Shown: piece by piece, positions 35,825 to 48,540 of the stretch
Numbering within the stretch: position 1 is the first letter of the stretch
Layout of the letters: the number at the start of each line of letters is the position of its first letter
NCBI GenBank assembly: GCA_035578175.1
Contig: JAQMRL010000011.1
Coordinates: forward strand, 1,871,501 to 1,935,500
From: Catonia carolina
Lineage: Eukaryota; Arthropoda; Insecta; Hemiptera; Achilidae
DNA length: 64,000 nucleotides
Direction of reading: 5' to 3'
Notes under the pieces: model-generated
What the model saw: the letters and a program-made list of their open reading frames with translations, nothing else
Database searches by the model: none
Told to the model about the DNA's origin: nothing
Made by a program: the position numbers and the translations under genes

Positions 35825-36275
35825 TACTAAGGACACAACGAGCAATTTGATAAAAGTAAAGAAAGAATGACAAGAAAAAAAATAAAAAATTAAAAAGAGC
35901 AGTGATACCCATTAGTATGTTCTATGAGATAAAGTTCATGATACATGGATGATAAATAACATTACAAGAAAAAAAAGAAGAAATAAAAATAAAATACAAC
36001 ACTTTATAGAAGATCTCGGACCCAAGACGTTTCAACCTGCTTTGCGGATTCCCTGGTAGTGATGCATCCGATAGTTTGGTGATCAATTCGTTGGGATGAT
36101 CATGCAATTTTCTGTGAAAAACACTGTGGCCGGAGTTAACTACTTCAATTATAAACGGAATATTAAGGTCATCGCGAAGAATTTTGTTGTAGACATAAAA
36201 AGGTGCGCAGGTGATTAAATGTAGGAATTTGATTGAAAGGTTTGTAATTTTTGTAGGTTGCTCGGTTTAGCTGTG
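35825..36275 (-). pseudogene. Jockey LINE C-terminus (second copy of the 855-1345 type)
   Basis: The minus strand reads APFYVYNKILRDDLNIPFII, then EVVNSGHSVFHRKLHDHPNE, then LITKLSDASLPGNPQSRLKR. It is the more readable copy of the subfamily at 855-1345 and also carries the upstream KPSNLQKLQTFQS segment. Stops and shifts follow. Confidence 0.75.
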
Positions 36276-36570
36276 TCTATTATTTATTTAATTACATTTA
36301 CATTTAAAACATTTATTTAATTTTATTTATTTATCAGTTTGTCAGACAATATTATATTCAAAATTTGGAGGTGGTTTACGTTCAATATTCGAAAAATTGA
36401 TTTATGAAACATAACAGGCCTACATAATAGGTAAGTGAATTTCAACCAATTAGTAAAGTCATATCCATAAACTTCCTTAAGGTTTTTAAATACCTTCACA
36501 AATAAACCCTTTAAAAATTACTTATCAATTTCATAAAATAGAATTAAGTGATAATAAGTATGTAATAAAC

Positions 36571-36660
36571 CTGGGGTTCCGGGTTCAATTCCTGGTCAGG
36601 TTATATTACATCTTTACGTCACCTCATATCATCACCTACCCACGAGATAAGGCCATGTAG
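36571..36660 (+). repeat. tRNA-derived SINE fragment, family C
   Basis: Starts in the B-box region (GGGTTCAATTCCTGGTCAGG) and continues with a body containing CATCTTTACGTCACCTCAT and CATCACCTACCCACGAG. The A-box part is missing. Confidence 0.6.
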
Positions 36661-37480
36661 GCATTAACATTTTTAATAAAAAATATAATAAATAAAGAAA
36701 AAATATACTCCTGCAAGGGCTTACCGTTCAGCGTACATTAAACACACATTTCCTATTACTGAACATTTATAAATAAATGTGTGACTTGTTGCATCAGAAA
36801 AAAGTGAAGGCGTTTTAGTATAACTTGTGTGTCATGATAGTACATTACCACTACAGGTAGTTACTCGCAATTTTCAGCATTTATTGGATAATTTCAATGA
36901 TTTCTCTTAAGACTGTCTCCATTTGAACTGTACTGCTTATATTTAGACAAAATATAGGAAATATATATGCAGTTATAGAAACTAAGCTTTCAACATTATA
37001 TATTGGTCCACTGCATGTGTTTTTTGTTCTTTTATTTTTCGGTATGTTTTCAACTACAAACATTCATGAATTCTACTAATTCAGAATCGTATAGAAAAAC
37101 AGAATGATGATAAACATAAAAAAGCTACTGTGGGCGTACATTGCAAGATTCAAAAGTTATCTCCCGTCAAGGACCTCAAACTATTAAAAAAATAAAACCT
37201 AGGAAAACTTGAATGTATATAAAAAAAACGTCGCTTTAGCCAAAATTTTGAATTTATTTTGTAAATACGACATGCAATAATTCACCTTGGCCCTGGTTCA
37301 TTCCCTTCACACCTAATTTTAGCTGCCTGTTTCAGATCCTGGGTACACCCTGGCAAATGAACGACATTTCTCAAAAAGTACGTTTTTAATTCAATTTAAA
37401 TACTGACATTTTGCGATTCAGTTTCTTTTACTAAAGTCAATAATTCCGGCAGGAATAATTTTTTAAATGTTTTTGTTTTT

Positions 37481-37866
37481 TAGGTCATCTGCCGAAAGGC
37501 TGGTTGAACCTCTAGAGGATTTTCTAAGTAAAGCAAGGAGTGAGGTGGTTTTCACATGCCTTCCTCACCTAATGGAAAAGTATACTTATCAGCATCCCAG
37601 GCCTTCTGAAAAGAATTTACTTTCCACCCTTCAAATGACAACTTTACTTCATTCATCACAGGGTCTGGTTGTACTATTGAAGTTCATTACTCTCAGAGGA
37701 GATAACTCTGACTAGTGTCTTTTACACCTATACCTCTTCTGTTCATAAATGTGTCAGTCATATAATTGTCATACCGTGTGATAAGAAACAGATCTATTTT
37801 GTGTAGCCCTGGAACTAGAAGATCGAGTGCAAATAATTTAACACTCCAACTGCCTGTTATGAACAA
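37481..37866 (+). repeat. R380 repeat, copy 6
   Basis: Full-length plus-oriented copy with AGGTCATCTGCCGAAAGG, AACCTCTAGAGG, CTAAGTAAA, and the end segment TAGAAGATCGAGTGCAAATA. Confidence 0.9.
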
Positions 37867-38069
37867 CTTAAAAATCTATTATAATCTTACTGGCAACTGA
37901 TACAGATAGTTTTTAAAAAAAATGTGTTAAAAGCTGAACAACATAAAAATGTATTAAAAAGTACTTTATTAGTAATTTAGACACACAAGAAGCAAGGGCA
38001 TATAAGAAGAGAATTTAAGGCAAGATCTTAAAATCAATAAAATTATACAAATTCGGTCAGATTTAACTC

Positions 38070-38545
38070 GATAGACGTTCTAAATTAAACATGGCACAAA
38101 AATTAATAATCTACAAGACAGTCTTAAGACCAATCAGGACGTATGGAGTTTACCTTTGGGGATCTCCTAAACCTTCACACACAAAACGTATACAAGCGAT
38201 TGAAAACAAGATTCTACGAGGGATAACGAAATGTCCCTTTTACGTCACAAACTTAATGTTGCACTAAGACTTACAAATCCCATACGTAAATGACGTCACG
38301 AAAAAACTATTGAATTACATGACAACTCTCTCATACAAAACATGTACACTAGGGCAATACCGGGTACTTAGCACAGACGTTTAAAACGTCTCTGGCCAAG
38401 GGATCTTCTTGGCCAATTGTAGGACTGTATTAATGACTGCAAGCTCCAGCAAGTAATTCGAGTTTTGGAACCCTTAGCGTCATATTTAGAAATTTTTATA
38501 TTATTGTAATAACAGATACTAAAGTTTCAATAAAATATGTCAAAA
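38070..38545 (+). pseudogene. Jockey LINE 3' end (subfamily J2, second copy)
   Basis: The plus strand reads KLIIYKTVLRPIRTYGVYLW, then GSPKPSHTKRIQAIENKILR and CPFYVTNLML, then stops. The downstream part parallels 28430-28895 to the AATAAA and A-rich end. A deletion of a few dozen bases relative to the first copy removes part of the KQLYKTL segment. Confidence 0.8.
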
Positions 38546-40639
38546 AAAATTATTTTATAAACTAACGGTTGAATGCAAAAGTTGAACATTGAGGTAATCA
38601 ATGCTGAATTAGTTTTCTTTTGTGCCTAATTTCAACTTGCGCATTATATAACATAGGTAAAACTAGTTATTTTACTTTAAAAATTTAAACTATTGAACTG
38701 TCAGTATCTGTTGACACTAATCTAAGAAGTGTACGCTTTATATTCTACTGACCTTGTAGATGGGTTCAATCAAGAATTGAATCCATTTGCAGAAAGTTCA
38801 TGTTACGGTAGTTATTTATATATAATTTGTTTTGATGGTTTTCTTAAGTTTGTATAGGTTTTCAAATACAAAATAAAAAGTATACATGTGTTTGTGAGAA
38901 AGAGTGAACAGAATAGCGGAAAATAAGAAATCTAAGTATAAATTATTGACTTCTATAAATCTTTGTATAAAGGAAACGTAAGTTATACAGTTGTAAACAT
39001 TGGAGGAAGTTGGTTGATAAATCTAGTAAAATAAATACGGAGTCAAAAGTCAAAAGGGAGTTGAATAAAGGTAATTTGAGGAATTCAAAGACTCGGGTTA
39101 ATGTGGCAAAAGATATTTATAGGTCATGAAATTTATCTTTTTCTCTTTGTGAAAAAATGGAAGGGGTAAGATAAAAAAATAACAGAAAATGAGAATTACA
39201 ACAGAATATATAGTATTAATCAACGTTAAAAATACTACACAATTCTGATGAAGATAGGTTTAGGTTAGATAGAAAATGTATAAAAAAATAGGTAGGGTTG
39301 AGGATAAAGAATAAGGGGATCGAATGATGAGGATGATAATAAAAAGTGTAAAAATGAAGGTTCCATTTTTCAACGCGAATCGAGTGAATAATCCGATATC
39401 AAAACAGACATAAATCCAGCGAGATTTGATGGATGACAAACTCCAGTCTTTCCTGGCTAATACAACCGGCATCCACTATTCCAGCTACCGGTTGATAATG
39501 AAATACGCACTGCACGTAAAGATATACTGCATGCATATCATTAGAAATATGACAAACCAAGCTTAATGACCAAACCTGTCTTTCTAGAAAACTTCCTTTT
39601 CTTTCTTTCTTTTATTTCCTCCCATCCCCAACTTCGAGTAACATTTTGATTGACCGACTGTGACGAAATCGTTACCGCTACGCAATAATAGTCACTTTGT
39701 CAATTTATTCATGACCAATTTTTGTTAACTCTCCACATGATGTTCACACAGAAATATTACGTTGCCATACAACATTTACAACCCACACTTGTAAGAAGTT
39801 ACTTCTATTTAAAGAACCCTTCCTATTTTTTTTAAATCACTCATATTTCTCGACGGGGAGTCAAAGCATCGTAAGATTGAACAGTTAAACAACAGCTGTT
39901 CGAACACTTCTTCATATTCAAAAGAATTTCAACCGATTTAATTATTTTAAAAATTAAATACCAATTATGCAATAAAAAAATTCACAAAGAATTCAACAAG
40001 TGAATTGTAATATACTTTTGCAAAGTAATTTTTGGCAAACTCTCCTATTGTATACTGAACTATTGTGTTTTAATTCATGAGCACACGAATCACACATCCG
40101 TGCGCACGTAAATTGCTTTAAACCAAATTTTACTACTATTGCACATTAAAGGGGAGTTATATCTCACGAATAATAGATTTCAGGTAGAGAAGAACAATGA
40201 TAAAAGAACATTGCTCTTGTATTAAAGAGATTGTACTTAAAAAAAACGAACAAAATTATTTTAAGTTCTTAACCCTATACATTGTTTATCTATAAAGTAC
40301 ATTCCATAATCACTTTCATTTTTATTTGATTAAGTCTAGTGAGTACTTTAGCAACTATTATGATTTTCACGCTTAGCTATGTAGTATTGGCTTCACAAAT
40401 TCGTTTTTCTGTAGCTCAGGGTGATTCTTCTGAAAGGAATCGTTACCTGGTAAACGCTAACCTAAGGAACCTTGTCAACGGAAATGATACAAAAAGAAAG
40501 TAAGTTGTACAGTTGTGTTTCTCAGTGACTTTCCATCTGTTTCCTCGTGTGTATGCGGATAAGTAAGGTAGAATATTCCGGACACCGTTGTCCAGTAATT
40601 CTGATTATGTTCAACTTTTGAGAGAAGTAAACTGGATAG
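38546..40639. other. No feature seen
   Basis: About 2.1 kb of AT-rich sequence without recognisable genes or repeats. Confidence 0.55.
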
Positions 40640-41116
40640 AAGAGTTCAATGACTACCTTGTAGTATCCTCCACTATAACGCTCTTCACAAATTTTGAGTT
40701 ACTAAAATTTGGAGTATCTAGTTAATAATATTTTTTTATGCTATTTCATAACTTTGCTGATGTTTGTGTTATCATTTATTAACACTTTAACTTTGTTATC
40801 ATAAGTTTTAATTTTTATTTGCATTTTTGTATTCTGTCTGTTTCTTTTTTATTTTATTTTTTATTTTGTACTAACGTGTTTTTAGTGTTATTTGATCTTT
40901 TTCTCTTTTGTGGGACTTATTTTTTTATGTAAAAATTAATGTATTGGTATTAACTGTTATTTCTTTTTGTTTTTTTATCAGTGCTTATTGTTGTATTGTA
41001 GTTTTATTTTTGTGCTATGTATTTTTTGTAATTAGAGCAATCCTCCTCCAAGCACGGGCTTTGCTCTTTTGGAGGAGTAATAAAGGAAATAAATAGAATA
41101 AATAAATAAATAAAAA
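40640..41116 (+). mobile_element. LINE 3' UTR with stem-loop and (AATA)n tail
   Basis: A T-rich non-coding region ends in a hairpin: CTCCTCCAA (41043-41051) pairs with TTGGAGGAG (41069-41077) around AGCA...TGCT. Then come TAATAAA and a tail of AATA repeats, typical of non-LTR 3' ends. The coding part is not recognisable. Confidence 0.5.
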
Positions 41117-42060
41117 AGTAATTTGGATAGTGATGAAGCCTTCTTTGATATCGTACATGAAGAATTTATTTCCTGCTTCACTGTTTTCACTGGTATGTAT
41201 ATAGAGATTTATCTATTTCTTGACGGGGCAAGGAACTTACAAAATTTCTCTGATGGTTTTCGTCTAAAAACTCCTCAAGTATTTCTTTTTAATAAACAAA
41301 AAAATTCAAAAGAGCCTACATACAAGGTTAAGTCTAAGGTGAAAATAGCGTTGTTATAGTCTACATTTACAACTCCCTAATTTGTGGTTGGATACACGTG
41401 TGTCAAAACCATACCTGATGATGTTTCCACTATTATACTACATATAATTCTATAATAATATAATTATTTTAAACATTAAAGACAAACTAGGAAGCATATT
41501 GTTGAATATTATTAGCATAATATTCCCCTTCTATTTATCCTGTCTGCATGTACGTACATGAAGCTTCAATGTGCATGTGTTTAAACTTTGCGTGTCACGC
41601 TATAGTGATCACTGAGCGGTGATCGCAGTGGGTGAGTCAACAATGTGGTTACACCTGCTCTTCACTTTACGCCCTCAATACAGCGTATTTTTTTTAAACT
41701 AAAAATGCAAATCCTCTTTTTATAAAATATATGCCACTTAGTAAAACGCATCAAAACTCACGCATATGTTATGTACGTTTTTATAAAAATATATTATGAA
41801 CTATAAATTGATAAATAGTTGCAGATACTATTATCAATATTGTCTCATGTCATACGGAGATGACACTAATTGTTTTATTACTTCCGTTTTCCAAAAAAAA
41901 AAAAATGAAAATTGCAGCGACATATATATTTTGTCATTTATATTGGTGCGGTATTTTTTGAAAAAAAGTTGTGTATGCCTACGTAATTCAATTTACTGAT
42001 ATTCAATTTTCAATTCATATAATAACAGAAACACAAAAGTACTGCCTCATTTAACAACTA

Positions 42061-42405
42061 CACAGGGGCGTCAATTATCCGAACTACCATCAATGGAAAA
42101 AATACATATTTACTCACACAGAGGCCTTTTCTGCTCCATAAACTGTAAAGCTTGTGTGTGAACAACAGCAAAATTTAGTGCTGCTAAAGAATTGTTAGTA
42201 AAAAGAATGAGAGATTTTGCTGCTACAAAAAGTTTAGTCTTAGTTCAAAAAAAATTCAAGATTTTTTAAACCGATTTTAAATAGATTTTTTTACCGTAGT
42301 TTATTTCATTAATTTATTTAGTTTTGAAATTCTGTATTTATCCATTTTTTTTCGTAATCTTTAGTAGCTACCCTATATTTCCAACAAACGCAATAATTTT
42401 TGTTT
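42061..42405. mobile_element. Pogo/Tigger-like MITE, 3' truncated
   Basis: Starts with CACAGGGGCG then TCAATTATCCGAACTACC directly after a TA, and follows the element at 3092-3589 through ATACATATTTACTCAC, AGTGCTGCT and CAAGATTTTTTAAA. The right terminal repeat is missing. Confidence 0.7.
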
Positions 42406-42436
42406 TTTTTTTACTTTATTTATTTTTAAACTGTAG

Positions 42437-42606
42437 AAGAACAACTAGCAAAAACGCCCACAACTAAATTAACAAACATTTTTAAAAAATCCAACGCGTT
42501 AATGACTTTGAGGAGGACACCACCCAGCGATAGCTCTCCAAAAAACGATAAATGTGTTCGTTTAAATTATATTTTTGTGTACGTAATAATGTTACAGTTG
42601 CGTTAA
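42437..42606 (+). other. Candidate coding segment of unknown origin
   Basis: After a long T-rich run ending in CTGTAG (a plausible 3' splice site), a frame reads EEQLAKTPTTKLTNIFKKSN, then ALMTLRRTPPSDSSPKNDKC, to a stop near 42606. The composition is protein-like, unlike random AT-rich frames. I do not recognise the family. It could be a terminal exon or a LINE ORF1 piece. Confidence 0.25.
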
Positions 42607-42639
42607 TGTATCATGTCTGTACTCCATTGGCGTTTCAGT

Positions 42640-42890
42640 CTTCTTTTCGCGATTTCTGGTAGGTCCATAGAAGTCATATTGTATTGTTATAATGAAGCGG
42701 CGGAAAATAAAATCAGCTGTTCATAAACAGCTGACTGATTAGTTATAAAAACGATGCATTTGATTGTTGGAGCGCCGCCGCGGTTTGAATGGCTGGTGTG
42801 TTAGTGGCCTAAATTGTACGGGATTCTTCGTAACGGCGAAGTTTGTTATTTTGTCATAAGACATTGTATTTAATGATTAATTTGGTAAGG
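42640..42890 (+). promoter_or_regulatory. CpG-rich segment, possible promoter and leader exon
   Basis: CpG-containing blocks cluster here (CGCGATT, GCGGCGG, GCGCCGCCGCGG, CGTAACGGCG), in contrast to the surroundings. Near the end a good 5' splice site, TTTG|GTAAGG, lies at about 42885. A small palindrome TCAGCTGTTcataAACAGCTGA sits near 42711. This could be a start region of a plus-strand gene whose coding exons are outside or unrecognised. Confidence 0.25.
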
Positions 42891-43107
42891 GAAATTGTTT
42901 TTTTTATTTATTGTTGATAAATTCCGTGAATTGCGTTGTTTTAAATGTCTAATAACTTATTTTCATGAACTCATTATTTTCATTGTTGTCATTTTTATTG
43001 GTTAGCTTTTTTTTGTCAAATCATTTCGTTGAATAAATGTATGTGAATTAATTAAATTAAAGTTTACAATTTTACTTTACTATAACGAGTCGTAAGAGTA
43101 TATTGTT

Positions 43108-43470
43108 CACACTAAACTGACACACAGTCACCTCATGACGAAACAAGACTCTGTTTACTGTAAAGACTGCAACACGAAATTAACTGTCAAACATATTCTT
43201 GTGGAATGTCCTACCTTGAACACTATACGGAGACAATTTCACTTACCAGACAGTTACAAAGATTGCGTTAATCACACACAGTACACAAAGACACTAGACT
43301 TTATACAATTTTTAAATATTCAAAGACAATTTTAGTGCAAATAACAATGCAATTCATATAAAATAATTTATAATTTAAAAGTCATAAAAGTAATTTGTGT
43401 TTTTTTTATGTAATGGGGTCGCTAAAAACTTAGAATGTTGATGCGACCATAATAAACCAATTATAAAAAA
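43108..43470 (+). pseudogene. I-like LINE 3' end: RNase H tail, Zn-knuckle and 3' UTR
   Basis: The plus strand reads HTKLTHSHLMTKQDSVY, then CKDCNTKLTVKHILVECP, ending in ...NIQRQF and a stop at 43335. GHT-LTH--L and C-x2-C...H-x4-C are the hallmark of the region after RNase H in I/jockey-superfamily LINEs. The 3' UTR ends with GTCGCTAA, TGTTGATGCGAC and AATAAACC followed by an A-rich end (43416-43470). That terminal segment is shared with family A SINEs. Confidence 0.8.
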
Positions 43471-45344
43471 GAGTATATTAACGGATTTTTATGATTGTGT
43501 AGTTTGTCTCTGAACCTACGGTAGAGTTTTAGATATGTGTCGTTGACGTAAAGAACGCGTAAGTCATCGTGTAGTGTTCTATAGAAAACTATTAAATATT
43601 AAACTACTAATAATATTCGTGTAGAAAACCGAGAATGATTTTCATTTTGCATGTGTAACTCATGATTCAAATTAGGTCATGTTTTTTTCATTTTCCGTTG
43701 TTTACTAATGATTAAACATAGGTTATAATTTTACAATTTACATTTCCAAAAGAACGTCGTGTGAATGTTTCACACCATATTTTTTAGTGTTTTATTTATT
43801 TATTTATTTTCTCATTACTTTACAAAAATATCATTACAATATAAGTTAAATTCCTTAATTATAATTTGAAAATCTAAAACTATTCATATTAAATATTCGT
43901 GGGGAAAATTGATCCACCCAACTACGGTTTCCCATGTTCAAGGGTAGATCAATTCAGTGCTTATTTATTCATTATACTTCTGCATCTACTACGGTAATCT
44001 AATTAGTGCGTTAGTAATAATTACTATAATTAGTTATAATAACTACATGTTAGTTACTTAAATACTAATTAAACAACTAAGATATTTTTATTAAAATAGT
44101 GTGCTATTATATTTAAAATACAAACGAAGAAACCGAACACAATAAAATATGAAATGTGGAAAACAAAATAATTTATTTACAAATAGAAAAACTAATTATT
44201 AAACCGGTATCCGAGCTCTCAAAGTATTTGTTACCTCGTAATATGATATAACTTGGCAATTGATGAATACAAGGGGTATTGTTTCTATTTGGTGGTTCTA
44301 CTCTTGTTATATGTCCCTATAAAAGCAATCTAATGATCTATTATTGTTCCATAAACAAAACGTGCCGGAAATTTTAAAACCGCTTCTTTTCTTAATAAAA
44401 AAATATATATTATAGGCCTATAATGTTACTCTCTAATTTACAGAAGATTCAATTCCAGAAAAATAACACAGGAGTCTTAAAATAAGGAACACGTGTAGGC
44501 AATTCAAGAAGACTAGCAAATTTTTACAACATGTAATTTATATTAACTCGATCTCAGATTTCTATGAACCTTATAAAAGCAATTTTCACAACTGTATTTT
44601 TTTGTAAAAATTGAAATACACAGTACAGTAATCTAGTGGCTTCTGGTTTTTAACCTCAAAAATCTCTACGCAGTAGATAATAGTAGTTTACTGTAGTAAC
44701 TAGTAAAAGTAGTATGTTATTATCAACACGCGGAATACTAACTGCTTATTTTCAACTATAATGTTTAGGAACATTAATCCGTTCCGTTTTTTAAACAAAA
44801 AGAAAGAATAATCTACAATATGATACATTTTATGTGAATCTATTCATAATACATGCAATATTTCTATATAATAGGTTGTCAAAAAGGTGTGGACTAGTTG
44901 ATTATAGGGCATTTTGAATTAATTATACAAAGATGAAAATTATGTATCAAGATTTATCAAGTAATTGATGTTGGTAGTTAAATTTCATATAAAATTTATC
45001 TATCGATTCCTTTTTACAAGCCTATATTATTAAAGAGTCGTTGAAATTATCGGTTTACTTCAATACACGAAATTTAATCTTGTAAATTTATTTTTAACTG
45101 CAATTTAAAAACGGTTAAATTATTCGTTAAAATATCTAAACACAAAATATTTATGAACACGTTTCATTAGTTAATTTTTTTTCTTTACATCTACCTGACT
45201 GTACTTAAATGCATTTACTTCGTGTTTAATGAATTTTGAACAGAATATAATTTAATTTTTTCATAATAAAAAGATTTTCAATGTATAATTCTAAAAAGTA
45301 TCTTGGGAATAGAATCCAAAAGAGAACTTCCTTAAAATCTTGAA
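43471..45344. other. No feature seen
   Basis: AT-rich sequence between two LINE remnants, apart from the GTTCAAGGGTAGA word near 43938. Confidence 0.55.
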
Positions 45345-46300
45345 TAAAAGGAGTCAAAATGTATAAAAGGGGCAATACTACCCCCATTTCTGTATAGCGT
45401 ATTTGTATCGAATATGCCTATTTTGGACATATCGGTAACCGTGACGTATGCTGACGACACGGCAATTCGTTTAGTGAAAAGAACGCGGATGATGCTTCCA
45501 GATTGGCGCAGCGACATCTTTTATTAATACAGGTCGGTCATCTTTTAGTAATATAACGGGCTTACCCGTTGGCGTATTAAGATGAACCCAAATAAATCAT
45601 ATCAGGTTCCTTTCATCTTACGACGTCAAACTAGTCCACCTGTGATGCTGAATGACATCCATATCCCACAGGCCAGAGTGGTGCGATATCTTGGCTTATG
45701 GCTTGACAAGCGACTAACTTGGAAGCATCATCTGCGTACAAAACTTTTAGAACTTAACCGCCGCCAGAAGCTACTCTTCTGCTTAATTAGCCCTCGATTA
45801 AGATTGAACCTCAGTTCCAAAATTTTAATATGCAAATCTCTTTTAAGACCAATCTGGACTTATCGTATCTAGCTCTTTGGAGTAGCGGCAGAGAGTAATT
45901 TAAAGTCGATTCAGGGCTTTAAATGAAAATTCTTAATACTTGCTTCTGGCGCTCCTTTTTATGCAAGCAATAAAACCCTCCACGACAGTTTCAAAATTTT
46001 AGAAGTATAGGAGCTAACCGCGTCCTCGTATAGTACATTTCACAAAAGACTAGATGACCATCTAAACCAACTAGCTTGTGATGTAGCTACAAGGAACTTC
46101 CCAACTGTGCGACGTCTAAAGCGAAATGGAGTAGAGACCTCTTGCTCTGAATAACGGACAATACCCGTAGTTTTAAACGGAGAATGTACTACTGGCTACC
46201 TATTCTCCTTAAAGTGGAATTCCCAACGCCATTTAAATACCATATACGGAAGTTGTGCAGCTCAATGTACAGTACTGTAATAAAAATTAAAGACAAATAA
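45345..46300 (+). pseudogene. Jockey LINE with intact YADD motif
   Basis: The plus strand reads FVSNMPILDISVTVTYADDT (RT box C intact near 45447), then in another frame MNPNKSYQVPFILRRQTSPP, VVRYLGLWLDKRLTWKHHLR and LRPIWTY, and past stops GAPFYASNKTL and VRRLKR. The order is that of jockey-clade polymerases. Frameshifts and stops break it. An AATAAAATG-type end lies near 46300. Confidence 0.85.
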
Positions 46301-47029
46301 AATGTATTGAGCAGATTTAGTAAACGAATTGAACCAGCACTAGTATTGTATTGAAATTATTGTTATTTTAATTTACTTATTAATTTTAATAAATTATCAT
46401 TTAATATTACATATTATATTTTATTAAAAAAAATATTATTACTTTAATTACTTAGTACTAATTGTAATAAGTATTTTGACAATATCTAAGGGAAAAGTGT
46501 TTGGTTCAGAATATTTTAGCAGGACTGAATTTTTAAAAGTGTTAATGTAGGTAAATAATAATAGTTAATAAATTGGGTTATTTCTAAGAAATGGTCCTGA
46601 GAAGGATCGGTTTATCTATTTGGACAATTTTGTTATGGTGTTATAATGTGTCATTTATTCAATACTAATAACTCTAGTTCAATTATTTATGTAATTAGAG
46701 ACATCTAGAACCAGAGAGAAATAATCTGTATTTTTACTTATAATTTCGATGAGTTAAGTATTTAAAGTGGGTATGCAAGTCCTAAGGATTATTAATTTCT
46801 CTCATTCTTATTTTAGTTTTGAAATAAGAAATAGTTTCGCAGCAGTAAGTGGCTTCGGGTTGTACTACCGTTTTATAGCGTTGCAGTTTAGATTGAACAG
46901 ATAGGTATTTCTTGTTGTATGTGTTCTTGGTAAGTTGCTGCGCTTTCGCTAATTTTTCAGTTCTTGATTTACTTATATATTTTTTTTACGAAAGGAAACC
47001 AAATTTACCGGTACACAGTTAGGTCTTAA
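46301..47029. other. No feature seen
   Basis: AT-rich, no recognisable element. Confidence 0.55.
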
Positions 47030-47640
47030 CCTGGGGTATGCGAAGCTTAGCCGAAGGCAACTATCCGCCAAAACCTCTCAGTTCCTTTCTATCCCATCCC
47101 GACTTGCCGCGGGATCACCGTTAGGTATAACTTCACAACAAGCCGAAGGTTCTTTATTAGCTGGATAATTTCTGTTTTTATCACCCATTTCCCCCCTTTT
47201 TGAGTGATTTCTTTTGGACTAACGCAGCTAGGCTTCTCTGACCTTCATTTCATTCTGGATGAACTCCTCAATTTCTTCCAGCTTTCTTCTTCTCCAATCA
47301 TAAAATCACAGATTTTCTGGAGAAATCGGCGACCTAAGCTTGGTCCGCAAACCTTCCCTCTCTGGTATCCATCTTCTGCAGTCGAAAATCGCATGTACTG
47401 CGGTGTCCTCCTCCGCCTCACAATCCAGACAGCTTGGTTCATCTGATCGTCTGAACCGGTGGAGATACGCCCGAAAGCAACCATGCCCCATCAATGCCTG
47501 CGTAAGGTAATAATTAACCTACTCAGCCATTTTTTTAGATCCGGAATTAATCTATGTATCCATCGACAAGATACTTCCTCATCTCATCTCTCCTTCTACC
47601 TCCTGAGAAGTCTCTCTGAGACTTATATTAGCACTTTTAT
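47030..47640 (-). pseudogene. R1-clade LINE C-terminus and 3' UTR
   Basis: The minus strand reads HRLIPDLKKW, then LMGHGCFRAYLHRFRRSDEP, then SCLDCEAEEDTAVHAIFDCR. This is the R1-type ending (LTGHGCF-AYL-R---D-P-C--C---EDA-H--F-CPRW) with its CCHC knuckle. In another frame the WKKLRSS segment follows. The 3' UTR runs to about 47030 with a GATCCCGCGG-type segment. No 28S rRNA sequence flanks it. Confidence 0.85.
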
Positions 47641-48540
47641 AATTATTTAACGGAGATTGAATGAGGAAACAGAAATATTTTTTGTAGCCATAGTATCATA
47701 ACTTTTCAATTATTTAATTAATTTAAACGTTTACCTAGGTCTAAATGAGCGGACGAAAATAAAAAAGTATAACTATAATTAACTGAGATTAATAACTTTT
47801 GTACTTATTCTGTAGCTGTGATAAATCTATTAAATTCGTGATGATTTCAATCTTTATCTATTTTGAGATTATCATAATTTGTAAGACAAAACCTTAAGTC
47901 TTGCAAATCACGATAATTTTCATTTTAATGGCAATTTTATATAAAAATGTTTCTTGAACTTCCAACAAAGATTGTTTTTTATTTATAGTATATATTTATT
48001 TATAGAACAATGATAAATATTTAAATTAGTCAGTGTTACTGTAATATTAGATATGTATCATACCGAAGGATAATAGTATTTATGAGATGCGATATAGATT
48101 TCATTTGCTATGCAACCAGATGTCTTCCAATATAGTAGAACAGGTGCAACAATATAATCAATTTGGTTGCGGGGTGACGGCATAAAAAATAAAGATTTAA
48201 AAATATTCAGTAACAACTTATTACATATATATTTTTGAATTTCATTAATTCATATAGTTTTAAACCATATGTTTGTTTTATTTGTGTTGTATGGAAATTT
48301 ATAGTGGGGAGTGCTATATAAAATGAGTCAGACTAAATGGTAAAGTGTGTTCGAGTGGCATGAACATTACTAGGTATTATAATGAACCACCTGTTTCGTG
48401 ATTGATACATTGAAGTAGTTCTAAGTAAATTATAGCAGTCTTCTGTATAGCTTATTATATTTCAAAATCTAGAGTAAAACAATCACACGACTTCCTCTTC
48501 CCAATGTAAATAATGACCAATATAACTGTAGCTAAGAGGT
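47641..48540. other. No feature seen
   Basis: AT-rich, no recognisable element. Confidence 0.55.

Noticed and set aside
37467..37715. 82-aa ORF on the plus strand
   Set aside because: Another R380 shadow; not conserved in frame with the other copies.
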